64,000 nt of DNA from Aureimonas ureilytica. Lineage in GTDB: Bacteria > Pseudomonadota > Alphaproteobacteria > Rhizobiales > Rhizobiaceae. Location: positions 1 to 64,000 of the forward strand of contig NZ_LDQA01000008.1 in NCBI RefSeq assembly GCF_001475935.1, read 5' to 3'. How positions within the stretch are numbered: the first letter of the stretch is position 1; every line of letters begins with the position of its first letter. A program made the translations under genes and the position numbers. Below are positions 8,656-16,387 of this stretch, in pieces. The notes under the pieces were generated by a model. The model was not told the DNA's origin and searched no databases. It was given only the letters and a program-made list of their open reading frames with translations.

Positions 8656-9954
8656 TCAGCTGGGATTATCCAGGCTGAAGAGGTCCGCGCCTTCGTCATA
8701 GGCGAAGGTCTCGGCATAGCGGCCCCATTGGATGATCGACTTCAGCGTCTGCGCGGCGTCCTCTTCCGTCATCGAGTCCTCCAGCTCGTCGCGGAAGCGG
8801 CGCGCCGGGGCGTGATGGGTCGGCCGATCGTCCAGCACCCGGCGCACATGGGCCGCCAGCGGCACGTAGCTCAGGAGATGCTGGGCGAAGATCTGCTTGC
8901 GCTGGTCCACTTCCGCGTCGACATAGCGCCGCCCGGCGATCAGCAGCCTGATGTCGCCATTGCCGAGTTCGGCAAAGCGCAGCAGCTGGAGCACTTCCGC
9001 GATCGGGAACAGCTCGTCCGCCTCGTATTGCAGCTCGGCCGCGAGCCGGGGCAGATCGGCCTCTCCGTGATAGGGCGGGGCGGCGATGGCCTCCATCAAG
9101 CCGGCGAGCGAGTTGGTGGAGACGCGCGGCAGCGCCATGCCGATGCCTGTGCCGGGGAAGAGCCCTTCCTTGTGATGGTCGGCCTCGTGGCGCGTCGTCA
9201 TGCGCACATAGATGTCCTCGACCATGGCGCGGAAGCTCGGGTCCTGCCGGTTGCGCGGCTGCGGCAGGTCCACCTTGATCTCGGCGATGACGCGGCCGGG
9301 ATTGGAGGAGAAGACGCAGATACGGTCGCACATCAGCACCGCTTCCTCGATATTGTGCGTGACGATCAGGATCGACTGGATCGGCATCCGCCCCTCGCAC
9401 CAGAGGTCGAGAAGATCGGTGCGCAGCGTTTCGGCGGTCAGCACGTCGAGCGCCGAAAAGGGCTCGTCCATCAGGAGAATGGCCGGATCGACCACGAGGG
9501 CGCGGGCAAGGCCGACGCGCTGGCGCATTCCGCCCGACAGCTCCTTGGGATAGGCGCTTTCGAACCCGTCGAGGCCGATCAGGTCGATGGCGGCGAGCGC
9601 GCGCTTGCGCCGCTCCTCGCGCGGCACGCGCTTGGCCTCCAGCCCCGCCTCGACATTTTCAAGAACCGTGAGCCAGGGAAAGAGCGCGAAGCTCTGGAAC
9701 ACCATGCCGACGCTGGTCGGGCCGTTGGCCTTGGGAAAGGTGACGGTGCCCACATTCGGCTGGATCAGCCCGGCGATGGAGCGCAGGAGCGTGGACTTGC
9801 CCGAGCCCGAGCGGCCGAGCAGGCCGACAATCTCGTTGTCGTAAAGAGTGAGGTTCACGTCGTCGAGGACGAGGGTTTCGGCTCCGTTCGCCTTGCCATA
9901 GGCATGGCGCACGCCGCGCACTTCGACGAGGGGCTGGGTCTGGATCGCGTTCAT
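8656..9954 (-). CDS. ABC transporter ATPase, nitrate/sulfonate/taurine type with C-terminal AAA-associated domain
   Basis: The 432-residue protein contains a full ATPase domain: Walker A GRSGSGKST, signature LSGGMRQR, Walker B ILLMDEP, and the switch His in THN. A second domain of about 150 residues, found in a subgroup of these ATPases, follows after about residue 280. ATG 9954 is preferred over a longer frame beginning at 10005 because a GGGAG ribosome-binding site precedes it and the longer form would run into the upstream permease gene. It lies 22 bases downstream of the permease gene, forming a two-gene operon. The substrate cannot be read from the sequence, and no periplasmic binding protein is adjacent. 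Confidence 0.88.
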   Translation of the reverse strand: MNAIQTQPLVEVRGVRHAYGKANGAETLVLDDVNLTLYDNEIVGLLGRSGSGKSTLLRSIAGLIQPNVGTVTFPKANGPTSVGMVFQSFALFPWLTVLENVEAGLEAKRVPREERRKRALAAIDLIGLDGFESAYPKELSGGMRQRVGLARALVVDPAILLMDEPFSALDVLTAETLRTDLLDLWCEGRMPIQSILIVTHNIEEAVLMCDRICVFSSNPGRVIAEIKVDLPQPRNRQDPSFRAMVEDIYVRMTTRHEADHHKEGLFPGTGIGMALPRVSTNSLAGLMEAIAAPPYHGEADLPRLAAELQYEADELFPIAEVLQLLRFAELGNGDIRLLIAGRRYVDAEVDQRKQIFAQHLLSYVPLAAHVRRVLDDRPTHHAPARRFRDELEDSMTEEDAAQTLKSIIQWGRYAETFAYDEGADLFSLDNPS

Positions 9955-9976
9955 GGCGCGCACTCCCGCTTGGAGA

Positions 9977-11731
9977 TCAGTTGAGGCGAAGGTGCCGCTC
10001 GGCATAGCGGTACGTCGGCCGCCAGACGGTGCGGTTGAAGAGGATGACGAAGAGGCTCATCATGGCGATACCGAGCGCGACGCGCGGATAGTCCCCGGCC
10101 GCCGTGGCATTGGCGATATAGGAGCCGAGGCCCGCCGCCTCGAGCTTGGTGTTGCCCCAGGAGACCGTCTCGGCCACGATGCTGGCGTTCCAGGAGCCGC
10201 CGGACGCCGTCAGCGCGCCGGTGACGAAATAGGGAAAGATCGCCGGCAGCGCGAGCTGGCGCCACCATTGCCAACCCCGGATGCCGAAAATGCCGCTGGC
10301 TTCCTTCAGGTCGGTCGGGATCGCGGTCGCCCCGGCGATGACGTTGAAGAGAATGTACCATTGCGTGCCCAGCACCATCAGGACCGACAGCCAGATGTTG
10401 GGGTCGAGATGGAGCGTCGAGATGGCGACCACGGCGAAGGGAAACAGGACATTGGCGGGGAAGGCCGCGAGAAACTGCGCCGCCGGCTGCACCCGCTCGG
10501 CCCATTGCGGGCGCAGGCCGACCCAGACGCCGACCGGCACCCAGATGACGCTGGCGATAACCGTGAGCACCGCGACACGGGCGAGCGTGGCAAGGCCCAA
10601 GAGAAAGGCTTCGCGGATATCGCCCATCGTCAGACTGTCGGTGATGAAGGACGCGAGTTGCCAGAGCCCCCAGGCGCAGCCCAGAAGCACCAGCCCAACC
10701 CAGGCCCGGTCGATCGCCCCGGCCGTGGTGCGCCCGATCGCGGGAAGGCGGGGGTGGGGCAGGGACGGCAGGCGGAGAGTTTCGACCAAGCGGAAGGGCG
10801 CGGCGAGAACAAAGGCGAGCTTCTTCACGAGACGCGTGCGGCGCACGAGATCATAGGCCCAGCTTTTGGGCCGGGTTTGCGAGGCCGTCTGCTCGAAGCG
10901 GAACTTGTCGGCCCAGGCGACGATCGGCCGGAACAGGAGCTGGTCGTAGAGAAGGATCACCACCGCCATCGCGCCCACGGCCAGCGCCACCGCGCCGAAA
11001 TCCTTGCGCTCGATCGCGACCGCCAGCCAGGAGCCGATGCCCGGCAGCGTCGCGGTCTTGTCGCCGACCGTGATGGCCTCGGACGCCACCACGAAGAACC
11101 AGCCGCCCGACATGGACATCATCATGTTCCAGACGAGACCGGGCATGGCGAAAGGCAGGTCCAGCCGGATGAAGCGCCGCCAGGCCGAGAAGCCGAACTG
11201 GCGCGACACCTCGTCGAGATCGGCCGGCACGGTGCGCAGCGATTGGTAGAAGCTGAATGCCATGTTCCAGGCTTGGCCCGTGAAGATCGCGAAGATCGAG
11301 GCGCATTCCGCGCCCAGCTGCTGACCGGGAAACAGGCCCATGAAGAAGGTCACCGTGAAGGTGAGAAAGCCCAGCACCGGCACCGATTGGAGAATGTCGA
11401 GGGCTGGAACGATGATCAGTTCCGCCTTGCGGCTCTTGGCGGCCAGCGTCGCGACCGTGAAGGTGAAGAGGAGCGAGGCGGCGAGGGCTGCGAACATGCG
11501 CAGCGTCGTGCGCAGCGCATAATCGGGCAGGCGGGCGGGATCGAGCGTGATCGGCACCTGCTGCAACAGGTCGAGCGGCTGGCGCGCTTCCTCCGCGCCA
11601 TGCACCACCATCACCGCCACACCGGCCAGCAGCACGAGCGCGACCGCATCCGCCCAGATGCTGGCCTTGCCCAGCGACGACACGATGCCCGTCGCCCCGC
11701 CGGCGCGGGAGGGCGCGAGAAAGAAAGCCAT
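9977..11731 (-). CDS. ABC transporter permease with two fused BPD_transp_1 halves
   Basis: The 584-residue protein carries two copies of the binding-protein-dependent permease domain (about residues 80-280 and 370-575), each with its own EAA loop: DEVSRQFGFSAWRR and KEASGIFGIRGWQWW. A single gene therefore supplies both transmembrane halves normally formed by a homodimer or two genes. The ATG at 11731 has a strong AGGAGG ribosome-binding site. With the downstream ATPase it makes a complete translocator lacking a binding protein. Relatives are usually labelled nitrate/sulfonate/bicarbonate permeases, but true specificity is untested. Confidence 0.85.
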   Translation of the reverse strand: MAFFLAPSRAGGATGIVSSLGKASIWADAVALVLLAGVAVMVVHGAEEARQPLDLLQQVPITLDPARLPDYALRTTLRMFAALAASLLFTFTVATLAAKSRKAELIIVPALDILQSVPVLGFLTFTVTFFMGLFPGQQLGAECASIFAIFTGQAWNMAFSFYQSLRTVPADLDEVSRQFGFSAWRRFIRLDLPFAMPGLVWNMMMSMSGGWFFVVASEAITVGDKTATLPGIGSWLAVAIERKDFGAVALAVGAMAVVILLYDQLLFRPIVAWADKFRFEQTASQTRPKSWAYDLVRRTRLVKKLAFVLAAPFRLVETLRLPSLPHPRLPAIGRTTAGAIDRAWVGLVLLGCAWGLWQLASFITDSLTMGDIREAFLLGLATLARVAVLTVIASVIWVPVGVWVGLRPQWAERVQPAAQFLAAFPANVLFPFAVVAISTLHLDPNIWLSVLMVLGTQWYILFNVIAGATAIPTDLKEASGIFGIRGWQWWRQLALPAIFPYFVTGALTASGGSWNASIVAETVSWGNTKLEAAGLGSYIANATAAGDYPRVALGIAMMSLFVILFNRTVWRPTYRYAERHLRLN

Positions 11732-12119
11732 GATCCCACCTCCTTTGGACCCCTCGCGCCCAAACGCCGGCGACCCCGCCAGCCAGCGGCTGGGGGCGTG
11801 TCACGTCAGGAATGGGCGGTTCGAGCGGCCGATTGGTCGCGAGCGCTCAGGCCGGGGCGGCGAGGGCGTTCGCGCATGAAGAGCCCGCACCGCGCGAGCC
11901 CGGTCTGCCGAGGCGTGGCGGCCACCGTACGGGCGGCTTCCTTCCTCGGCACAACCGCCCGACAGGCGCGTTGCAACTGGCGAACTCCTAGCACCGCGCC
12001 AGGCCTCGGCCGAGCGGGCATTGGGTCAATCGCACTATACATCGGTATATCCGTCCCGGCATTCAGGCGCGGGAGGTGTCGCGTCGTCACGCCGAAGCGG
12101 TCGGCCGCCGGCTAGGCCA
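11732..12119. other. Non-coding stretch between ABC operon and blc locus
   Basis: Beyond the ribosome-binding site of the permease gene (AGGAGG on the minus strand, about 11737-11742) no gene or clear terminator is recognised here. The short open frames in it have no family features. It is the expected promoter region of the minus-strand permease/ATPase operon and also borders the decayed regulator gene. Confidence 0.5.
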
Positions 12120-12486
12120 TCACGTCCGCGAACCGCGCCTTGAGGTCCCAAGGCGGCGGGTGAGGATCTGCGCGACCGTGCGAAGGTCGGCTCCGAGCTT
12201 TTGCCGGAGCGGAGCATTCGCCTCGCCGGGGATGAGACTGACGGCGATGCCGGCGATGGCGCGGCCTGAATGGTCCCGGATCGACGCGCCCAAGCAGATC
12301 ATGCCCTCGCGCCGCGGCCATCGTCATCGCATAGCCGCGCTGCCTGAGGAGATCGGTCTCGCCCGCGAGTTGGCTTTGGACCCCCCGCTGATCTCGGTCC
12401 GGCCGAGGAAACCGCTCGCCCAGCGCATCTGCCAAGGGCCGGGACGAGACCGCCCGTCCGCAGCCGCGTCGCCAGATCGAACTCAA
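12120..12486 (-). pseudogene. Remnant of an IclR-family repressor (blcR/attJ-like), frameshifted and N-truncated
   Basis: On the minus strand two overlapping frames together read as the C-terminal effector domain of an IclR regulator. One frame gives ETDLLRQRGYAM. After a single-base shift at about 12305-12312 the next frame gives EGMICLGASIRDHSGR, then AIAGIAVSLIP and a closing LRQKLGADL helix, ending at a stop at 12120. This matches the family pattern RGYA-x-D-x-E-x-x-x-G-x-x-C-x-x-API-x-D. Farther 5' the frame is also disturbed, and no helix-turn-helix domain is found in the remaining sequence before the blcA promoter. It sits divergent from blcABC. The cognate repressor of Agrobacterium blc genes, BlcR/AttJ, is an IclR protein, so this is most likely its decayed relic. 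A sequencing error could explain one shift but not the missing N-terminal half. Confidence 0.78.
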
Positions 12487-12662
12487 GTCATGGTCGCAGT
12501 CGGCCTATAGGCCGAGCTTTTGATGAAGCCTAGTTCCCACGCAATATCGGTCGCCACGAGCGGCTTCGACGCGCTTTCCGGGGAGGCCCTGCACCTTGGC
12601 TGGGCGTCGAAGCGCCAGCGATTGCCGGGTTGCCGACCTGCGACAAAGCGCGCGGCCCCGGC

Positions 12663-12691
12663 TTGACAATTCCTTTCATGGCAAACAGTAT
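12663..12691 (+). promoter_or_regulatory. Candidate sigma-70 promoter of blcABC
   Basis: TTGACA (12663-12668) is followed after 17 bases by CAGTAT (12686-12691), a perfect -35 and a weak -10. It lies about 65-90 bases before the proposed blcA start and reads into blcABC. Confidence 0.5.
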
Positions 12692-12710
12692 CGGTTCACA
12701 GAGTGGAGCT

Positions 12711-12730
12711 TTGTTCCATTAGTCGAACTT
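12711..12730. promoter_or_regulatory. Candidate operator downstream of the blcA promoter
   Basis: An imperfect inverted repeat, TTGTTC - 8 bases - GAACTT (5 of 6 arm positions pair), lies between the putative transcription start and the blcA ribosome-binding site. Its place fits a repressor site that would once have been served by the decayed IclR protein. The assignment is tentative. Confidence 0.3.
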
Positions 12731-12756
12731 GAGTGTCGAGTCAGCCGGAGGTTCCC

Positions 12757-14211
12757 TTGGTTCAGCTTCGATCTCCGCATCTCTTGCGAGACGCTTGCCT
12801 CATCGATGGCGCTTGGTCGAGGGCTTCGAGCGGTGCCACGATCGAGGTGCACGATCCCGCCGACGGGTCCCTGATTGCGCGCGTTCCCTCGCTGAGCGCG
12901 GCGGAGGTCAGCCAGGCGGTCGAGGCGGCGGGCAGGGCTTTCAAGCCCTGGGCCGGGCTCGCCGCGCAGGAGCGCGCCAAGATCCTGCGCCGTTGGTTCG
13001 AACTGATCGTGGCGAACGCCGACGATCTCGCCGCGCTGATGACGGCCGAACAGGGCAAGCCGCTGGCGGAGGCCAGGGGAGAGGTGCTCTACGCCGCGTC
13101 CTTCATCGAATGGTTCGCTGAAGAGGCCAAGCGTGTCTATGGCGAGGTCATTCCCGCGCCGCAGGCCGACAAGCGGCTGATGGTCTTGAAGCAGCCGGTC
13201 GGCGTTTGCGCGGCCATCACGCCTTGGAACTTCCCCGCCGCCATGATCACCCGCAAGGCCGCCCCCGCGCTCGCGGCGGGCTGCGTCATGATCGTGAAGC
13301 CCGCCGAGCAGACGCCGCTGACCGCGCTGGCGCTCGGCGTTCTGGCCGAGAAGGCCGGCATCCCGGCCGGCGTTCTGCAGATCCTCACGGGCGAGTCGCG
13401 CACGGTCGGCGGCGTGCTGACGGGCAGCGACACGGTGCGCAAGCTCTCCTTTACTGGCTCGACCGAGGTCGGGCGCATCCTGATGGCCGAGTGCGCGCCA
13501 ACCATCAAGCGCCTGTCGCTCGAGCTGGGTGGCAACGCGCCTTTCATCGTCTTCGACGATGCCGATCTGGACGCCGCCGTGGAAGGCGCGATCGCCTCCA
13601 AATACCGCAATGCCGGCCAGACCTGCGTCTGCGCCAACCGGCTCTATGTGCAGGCCGGCGTGTTCGACGCCTTTGCCGAAAAGCTCGCCGCTCGGGTCGC
13701 CGCGCTTCCCGTCGGGCGCGGCACGGAGCCGGGCGTCCTGATCGGCCCGTTGATCGACGAAGCGGCGTTGGAAAAGGTCGAGAGTCATCTCCAAGACGCG
13801 CTGGCCAAGGGGGCGCGTGTCGTCACCGGCGGCAAGCGTCATCCGCTCGGCGGGCTCTTCTTCGAGCCGACCGTGCTAGTGGGCGCGACATCGGACATGC
13901 GCGTGGCGCGCGAGGAAACCTTCGGCCCGGTCGCGCCGCTCTTCCGCTTCGAAACCGAGGAGGAGGTGATCGCGCTCGCCAACGACACCGAGTTCGGCCT
14001 CGCCTCCTATTTCTACACCGAGAATGCCAAGCGCGCGTGGCGCGTGGTGGAGGCGCTGGAATACGGCATGGTCGGCCATAATACGGGACTGATCTCCAAC
14101 GAGGTTGCGCCCTTCGGCGGTGTCAAGCAGTCCGGCCTCGGGCGGGAAGGCTCGCATCACGGCATCGAGGAATATCTCGAGGTGAAATACTGGTGCTCGG
14201 CGCTGCGCTGA
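12757..14211 (+). CDS. blcA: Succinate-semialdehyde dehydrogenase (GabD/BlcA)
   Basis: This 484-residue NAD(P)-dependent aldehyde dehydrogenase oxidises succinate semialdehyde to succinate. The ALDH core is intact: TPWNFP, nucleotide-binding SFTGSTEVG, catalytic Glu256 in LELGGN and nucleophile Cys290 in GQTCVCANR, the Cys-x-Cys pair typical of GabD. I place the start at TTG 12757 because GGAGG lies 5 bases upstream and the product then begins like E. coli GabD. An upstream GTG (12733) would add 8 residues and lacks a good ribosome-binding site. It heads a three-gene set with an alcohol dehydrogenase and a lactonase, the same composition as Agrobacterium blcABC (attKLM). By this context it takes the last step of gamma-butyrolactone use. 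Confidence 0.9.
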   Translation: MVQLRSPHLLRDACLIDGAWSRASSGATIEVHDPADGSLIARVPSLSAAEVSQAVEAAGRAFKPWAGLAAQERAKILRRWFELIVANADDLAALMTAEQGKPLAEARGEVLYAASFIEWFAEEAKRVYGEVIPAPQADKRLMVLKQPVGVCAAITPWNFPAAMITRKAAPALAAGCVMIVKPAEQTPLTALALGVLAEKAGIPAGVLQILTGESRTVGGVLTGSDTVRKLSFTGSTEVGRILMAECAPTIKRLSLELGGNAPFIVFDDADLDAAVEGAIASKYRNAGQTCVCANRLYVQAGVFDAFAEKLAARVAALPVGRGTEPGVLIGPLIDEAALEKVESHLQDALAKGARVVTGGKRHPLGGLFFEPTVLVGATSDMRVAREETFGPVAPLFRFETEEEVIALANDTEFGLASYFYTENAKRAWRVVEALEYGMVGHNTGLISNEVAPFGGVKQSGLGREGSHHGIEEYLEVKYWCSALR

Positions 14212-14301
14212 GACGCGCCGAACCAACATCCGTTTCGAAGCGCTGCCGCCGGCCGGGCGGACGGTCGTGGCCGCGCTGAACCCATCGGTCGGGAGGCCTT
14301 G

Positions 14302-15462
14302 ATGACCATCAACAGTTTCGAATTTCGCACCGTGCCGGCTATCCAAGTCGAATGGTCGGGCGCGCAGCATCTCGGCCAGCGCCTGGGCGACCGCTTCGCG
14401 GCGCGGCGCGCGTTTCTCGTCACCGATGCGGGGCTGGTGAAGGCCGGGCTGATCGCTCCGATCGCGGCCGATCTCCAAGCCGCCGGCTTCACCGTCACGA
14501 TCTTCGACGCCGTGGTGGCCGATCCCCCGGAAGCCGTTCTGCTGGACGCCGTGGCAAAGGCCAAGGCGGCGGCTTGCGACATCGTGGTGGGGCTCGGCGG
14601 CGGCTCCTCGTTGGACGTGGCCAAGCTCGTGGCCGTTCTCGCGGTGTCCGAGCAGCCTCTCTCGGAGCTTTACGGTATCGGCAACGTGAAGGGCTCGCGC
14701 CTGCCCCTCGTCTTGGTGCCGACCACGGCGGGCACGGGATCGGAGGTGACCAACATCTCCATCCTCACCACCGGCGAGACAACCAAGATGGGCGTCGTCT
14801 CGCCCCAGCTCTATGCCGATTACGTGCTGCTCGACGGCGAGCTGACGGTCGGCCTGCCAGCGATCCACACGGCCGCCACCGGCATCGACGCCATGGTCCA
14901 TGCGATCGAGGCCTATACGAGCCGGCACAAGAAGAACCCGCTCTCCGACGCGCTCGCGCGGGAGGCGCTGCGCTTGCTCGGCGCCAATCTCGTGGCGGCC
15001 TGCCGCGACGGCTCCAACCGCGCGGCCCGCGAGGCCATGCTGCTCGGCGCGATGCTGGCGGGGCAGGCCTTCGCCAACTCGCCGGTCGCGGCGGTCCATG
15101 CGCTCGCCTATCCGCTGGGCGGCCATTACCACATCCCGCACGGGCTTTCGAACGCGCTGATGCTGGGGCCGGTGCTGCGCTTAAACGCGGCAGCCGCAGC
15201 GCCACTTTATGCCGAGCTGGCCGATGTTCTCGGCGTGCCGGGCGCGGGCGATGCCTCCGCGCGCTCCGACGCTTTCGTTGCCGCCATGCAGACGTTGATG
15301 GACGAGAGCGGCGCGCCGCGCCGCCTGCGCGATGTCGGCGTCACGCAAGACAGCCTACCTCTTCTGGCGTCCGACGCCATGAAGCAGACGCGGCTTCTCG
15401 TGAACAATCCAGTCGAGGTCACGCAAGCCGACGCGCTCGCGCTCTACACCGAGGCGTTTTGA
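14302..15462 (+). CDS. blcB: Iron-containing alcohol dehydrogenase, 4-hydroxybutyrate dehydrogenase (BlcB)
   Basis: The 386-residue group III (Fe-ADH) enzyme is predicted to oxidise 4-hydroxybutyrate to succinate semialdehyde. Visible features are the nucleotide-binding GGGSSLDVAK, VPTTAGTGSEVTN, and the metal-ligand region IDAMVHAIEAY with the later histidines in HALAYPLGGHYHIPHG. Start ATG 14302 has GGGAGG five bases upstream; the adjacent TTG one codon earlier is less likely. It follows blcA by 90 bases and precedes the lactonase by 44 bases. The specific substrate is inferred from the neighbours, since the family also includes maleylacetate reductases and lactaldehyde reductases. Confidence 0.85.
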   Translation: MTINSFEFRTVPAIQVEWSGAQHLGQRLGDRFAARRAFLVTDAGLVKAGLIAPIAADLQAAGFTVTIFDAVVADPPEAVLLDAVAKAKAAACDIVVGLGGGSSLDVAKLVAVLAVSEQPLSELYGIGNVKGSRLPLVLVPTTAGTGSEVTNISILTTGETTKMGVVSPQLYADYVLLDGELTVGLPAIHTAATGIDAMVHAIEAYTSRHKKNPLSDALAREALRLLGANLVAACRDGSNRAAREAMLLGAMLAGQAFANSPVAAVHALAYPLGGHYHIPHGLSNALMLGPVLRLNAAAAAPLYAELADVLGVPGAGDASARSDAFVAAMQTLMDESGAPRRLRDVGVTQDSLPLLASDAMKQTRLLVNNPVEVTQADALALYTEAF

Positions 15463-15506
15463 CGCCTTTCTCCAACACCCATACACGGTCTCCAGGGAGG
15501 AAATGA

Positions 15507-16298
15507 ATGACGGACATCCGGCTCTACATGCTTCAGTCGGGAACGCTGAAGTGCAAGGTCCACAACATCAAGATGAACCAGGGCAATGGCGCGGATTACG
15601 AGATCCCCGTTCCCTTCTTCCTGATCACCCATCCCAAGGGGCATACGATCATCGACGGCGGCAACGCCATCGAGGTGGCCACCGATCCGCGCGGCCATTG
15701 GGGTGGCATCTGCGATGTCTATTGGCCGGTCTTGGACAAGGACCAGGGCTGCGTCGATCAGGTCAAGGCGCTGGGCTTCGACCCCGCCGACGTGCGCTAT
15801 GTCGTGCAGTCGCATCTCCATCTCGACCACACCGGCGCGATCGGGCGCTTCCCCAACGCCACGCATATCGTCCAGCGCTCGGAATACGAATATGCCTTCA
15901 CGCCGGACTGGTTCGCTGCGGGCGGCTATATCCGCAAGGATTTCGACAAGCCCGGCCTGAAATGGCAGTTCCTGAACGGTGAGGCGGACGATTATTACGA
16001 CATCTATGGCGACGGCACGCTGACCACGGTCTTCACGCCGGGCCATGCGCCGGGACACCAGTCCTTCCTCGTCCGCCTGCCGCAGTCGAAGCCCATGCTG
16101 CTCACCATCGACGCCGCCTATACGCTCGACCATTGGGACGAAAAGGCGCTGCCGGGCTTCCTCGCCTCGACCGTGGACACGGTGCGCTCGGTCCAGAAGC
16201 TGCGCACGCTCGCCGAGCGAACGGGCGCGACGGTTGTGACGGGGCACGACCCGGACGCCTGGCCGACCTTCAAGCACGCGCCCGACTACTACGCCTGA
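15507..16298 (+). CDS. blcC: Gamma-butyrolactone / N-acyl-homoserine lactone hydrolase (BlcC/AttM family)
   Basis: The 263-residue metallo-beta-lactamase-fold lactonase carries the dinuclear zinc motif HxHxDH as His103, His105, Asp107 and His108 (SHLHLDHTG). A further ligand region is TPGHAPGHQ, with distal Asp in TIDAAY and His in VTGHDPDAW. The sequence resembles what I recall of Agrobacterium AttM/BlcC almost throughout, including the start MTDIRLYMLQSG. The primary role is opening gamma-butyrolactone to 4-hydroxybutyrate; AttM-type enzymes also cleave AHL quorum signals, so quorum quenching is a possible side activity. A GGGAGG ribosome-binding site precedes ATG 15507. It is the last gene of the operon, followed by a hairpin. 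Confidence 0.93.
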   Translation: MTDIRLYMLQSGTLKCKVHNIKMNQGNGADYEIPVPFFLITHPKGHTIIDGGNAIEVATDPRGHWGGICDVYWPVLDKDQGCVDQVKALGFDPADVRYVVQSHLHLDHTGAIGRFPNATHIVQRSEYEYAFTPDWFAAGGYIRKDFDKPGLKWQFLNGEADDYYDIYGDGTLTTVFTPGHAPGHQSFLVRLPQSKPMLLTIDAAYTLDHWDEKALPGFLASTVDTVRSVQKLRTLAERTGATVVTGHDPDAWPTFKHAPDYYA

Positions 16299-16328
16299 CC
16301 GGCGAAGCATCGGGCTGACCCGCCGCGT

Positions 16329-16350
16329 CGCCCTCCCGTTTTGGGGGGCG
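16329..16350. terminator. Hairpin between convergent blcC and the mannitol-dehydrogenase-family gene
   Basis: An 8-bp stem (CGCCCTCC with GGGGGGCG, one T-G pair) and a 6-base loop lie 31 bases after the blcC stop and 38 bases before the end of the convergent gene. No T-run follows, so strength is uncertain. Confidence 0.45.
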
Positions 16351-16387
16351 ATGTCGTTTGACGGCAATGACCGTCTCACGGCTGCAT

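Noticed and set aside
12076..12510. Plus-strand 144-codon frame over the IclR remnant
   Set aside because: The minus strand carries a recognisable IclR effector-domain pattern; the plus-strand product does not resemble any family.
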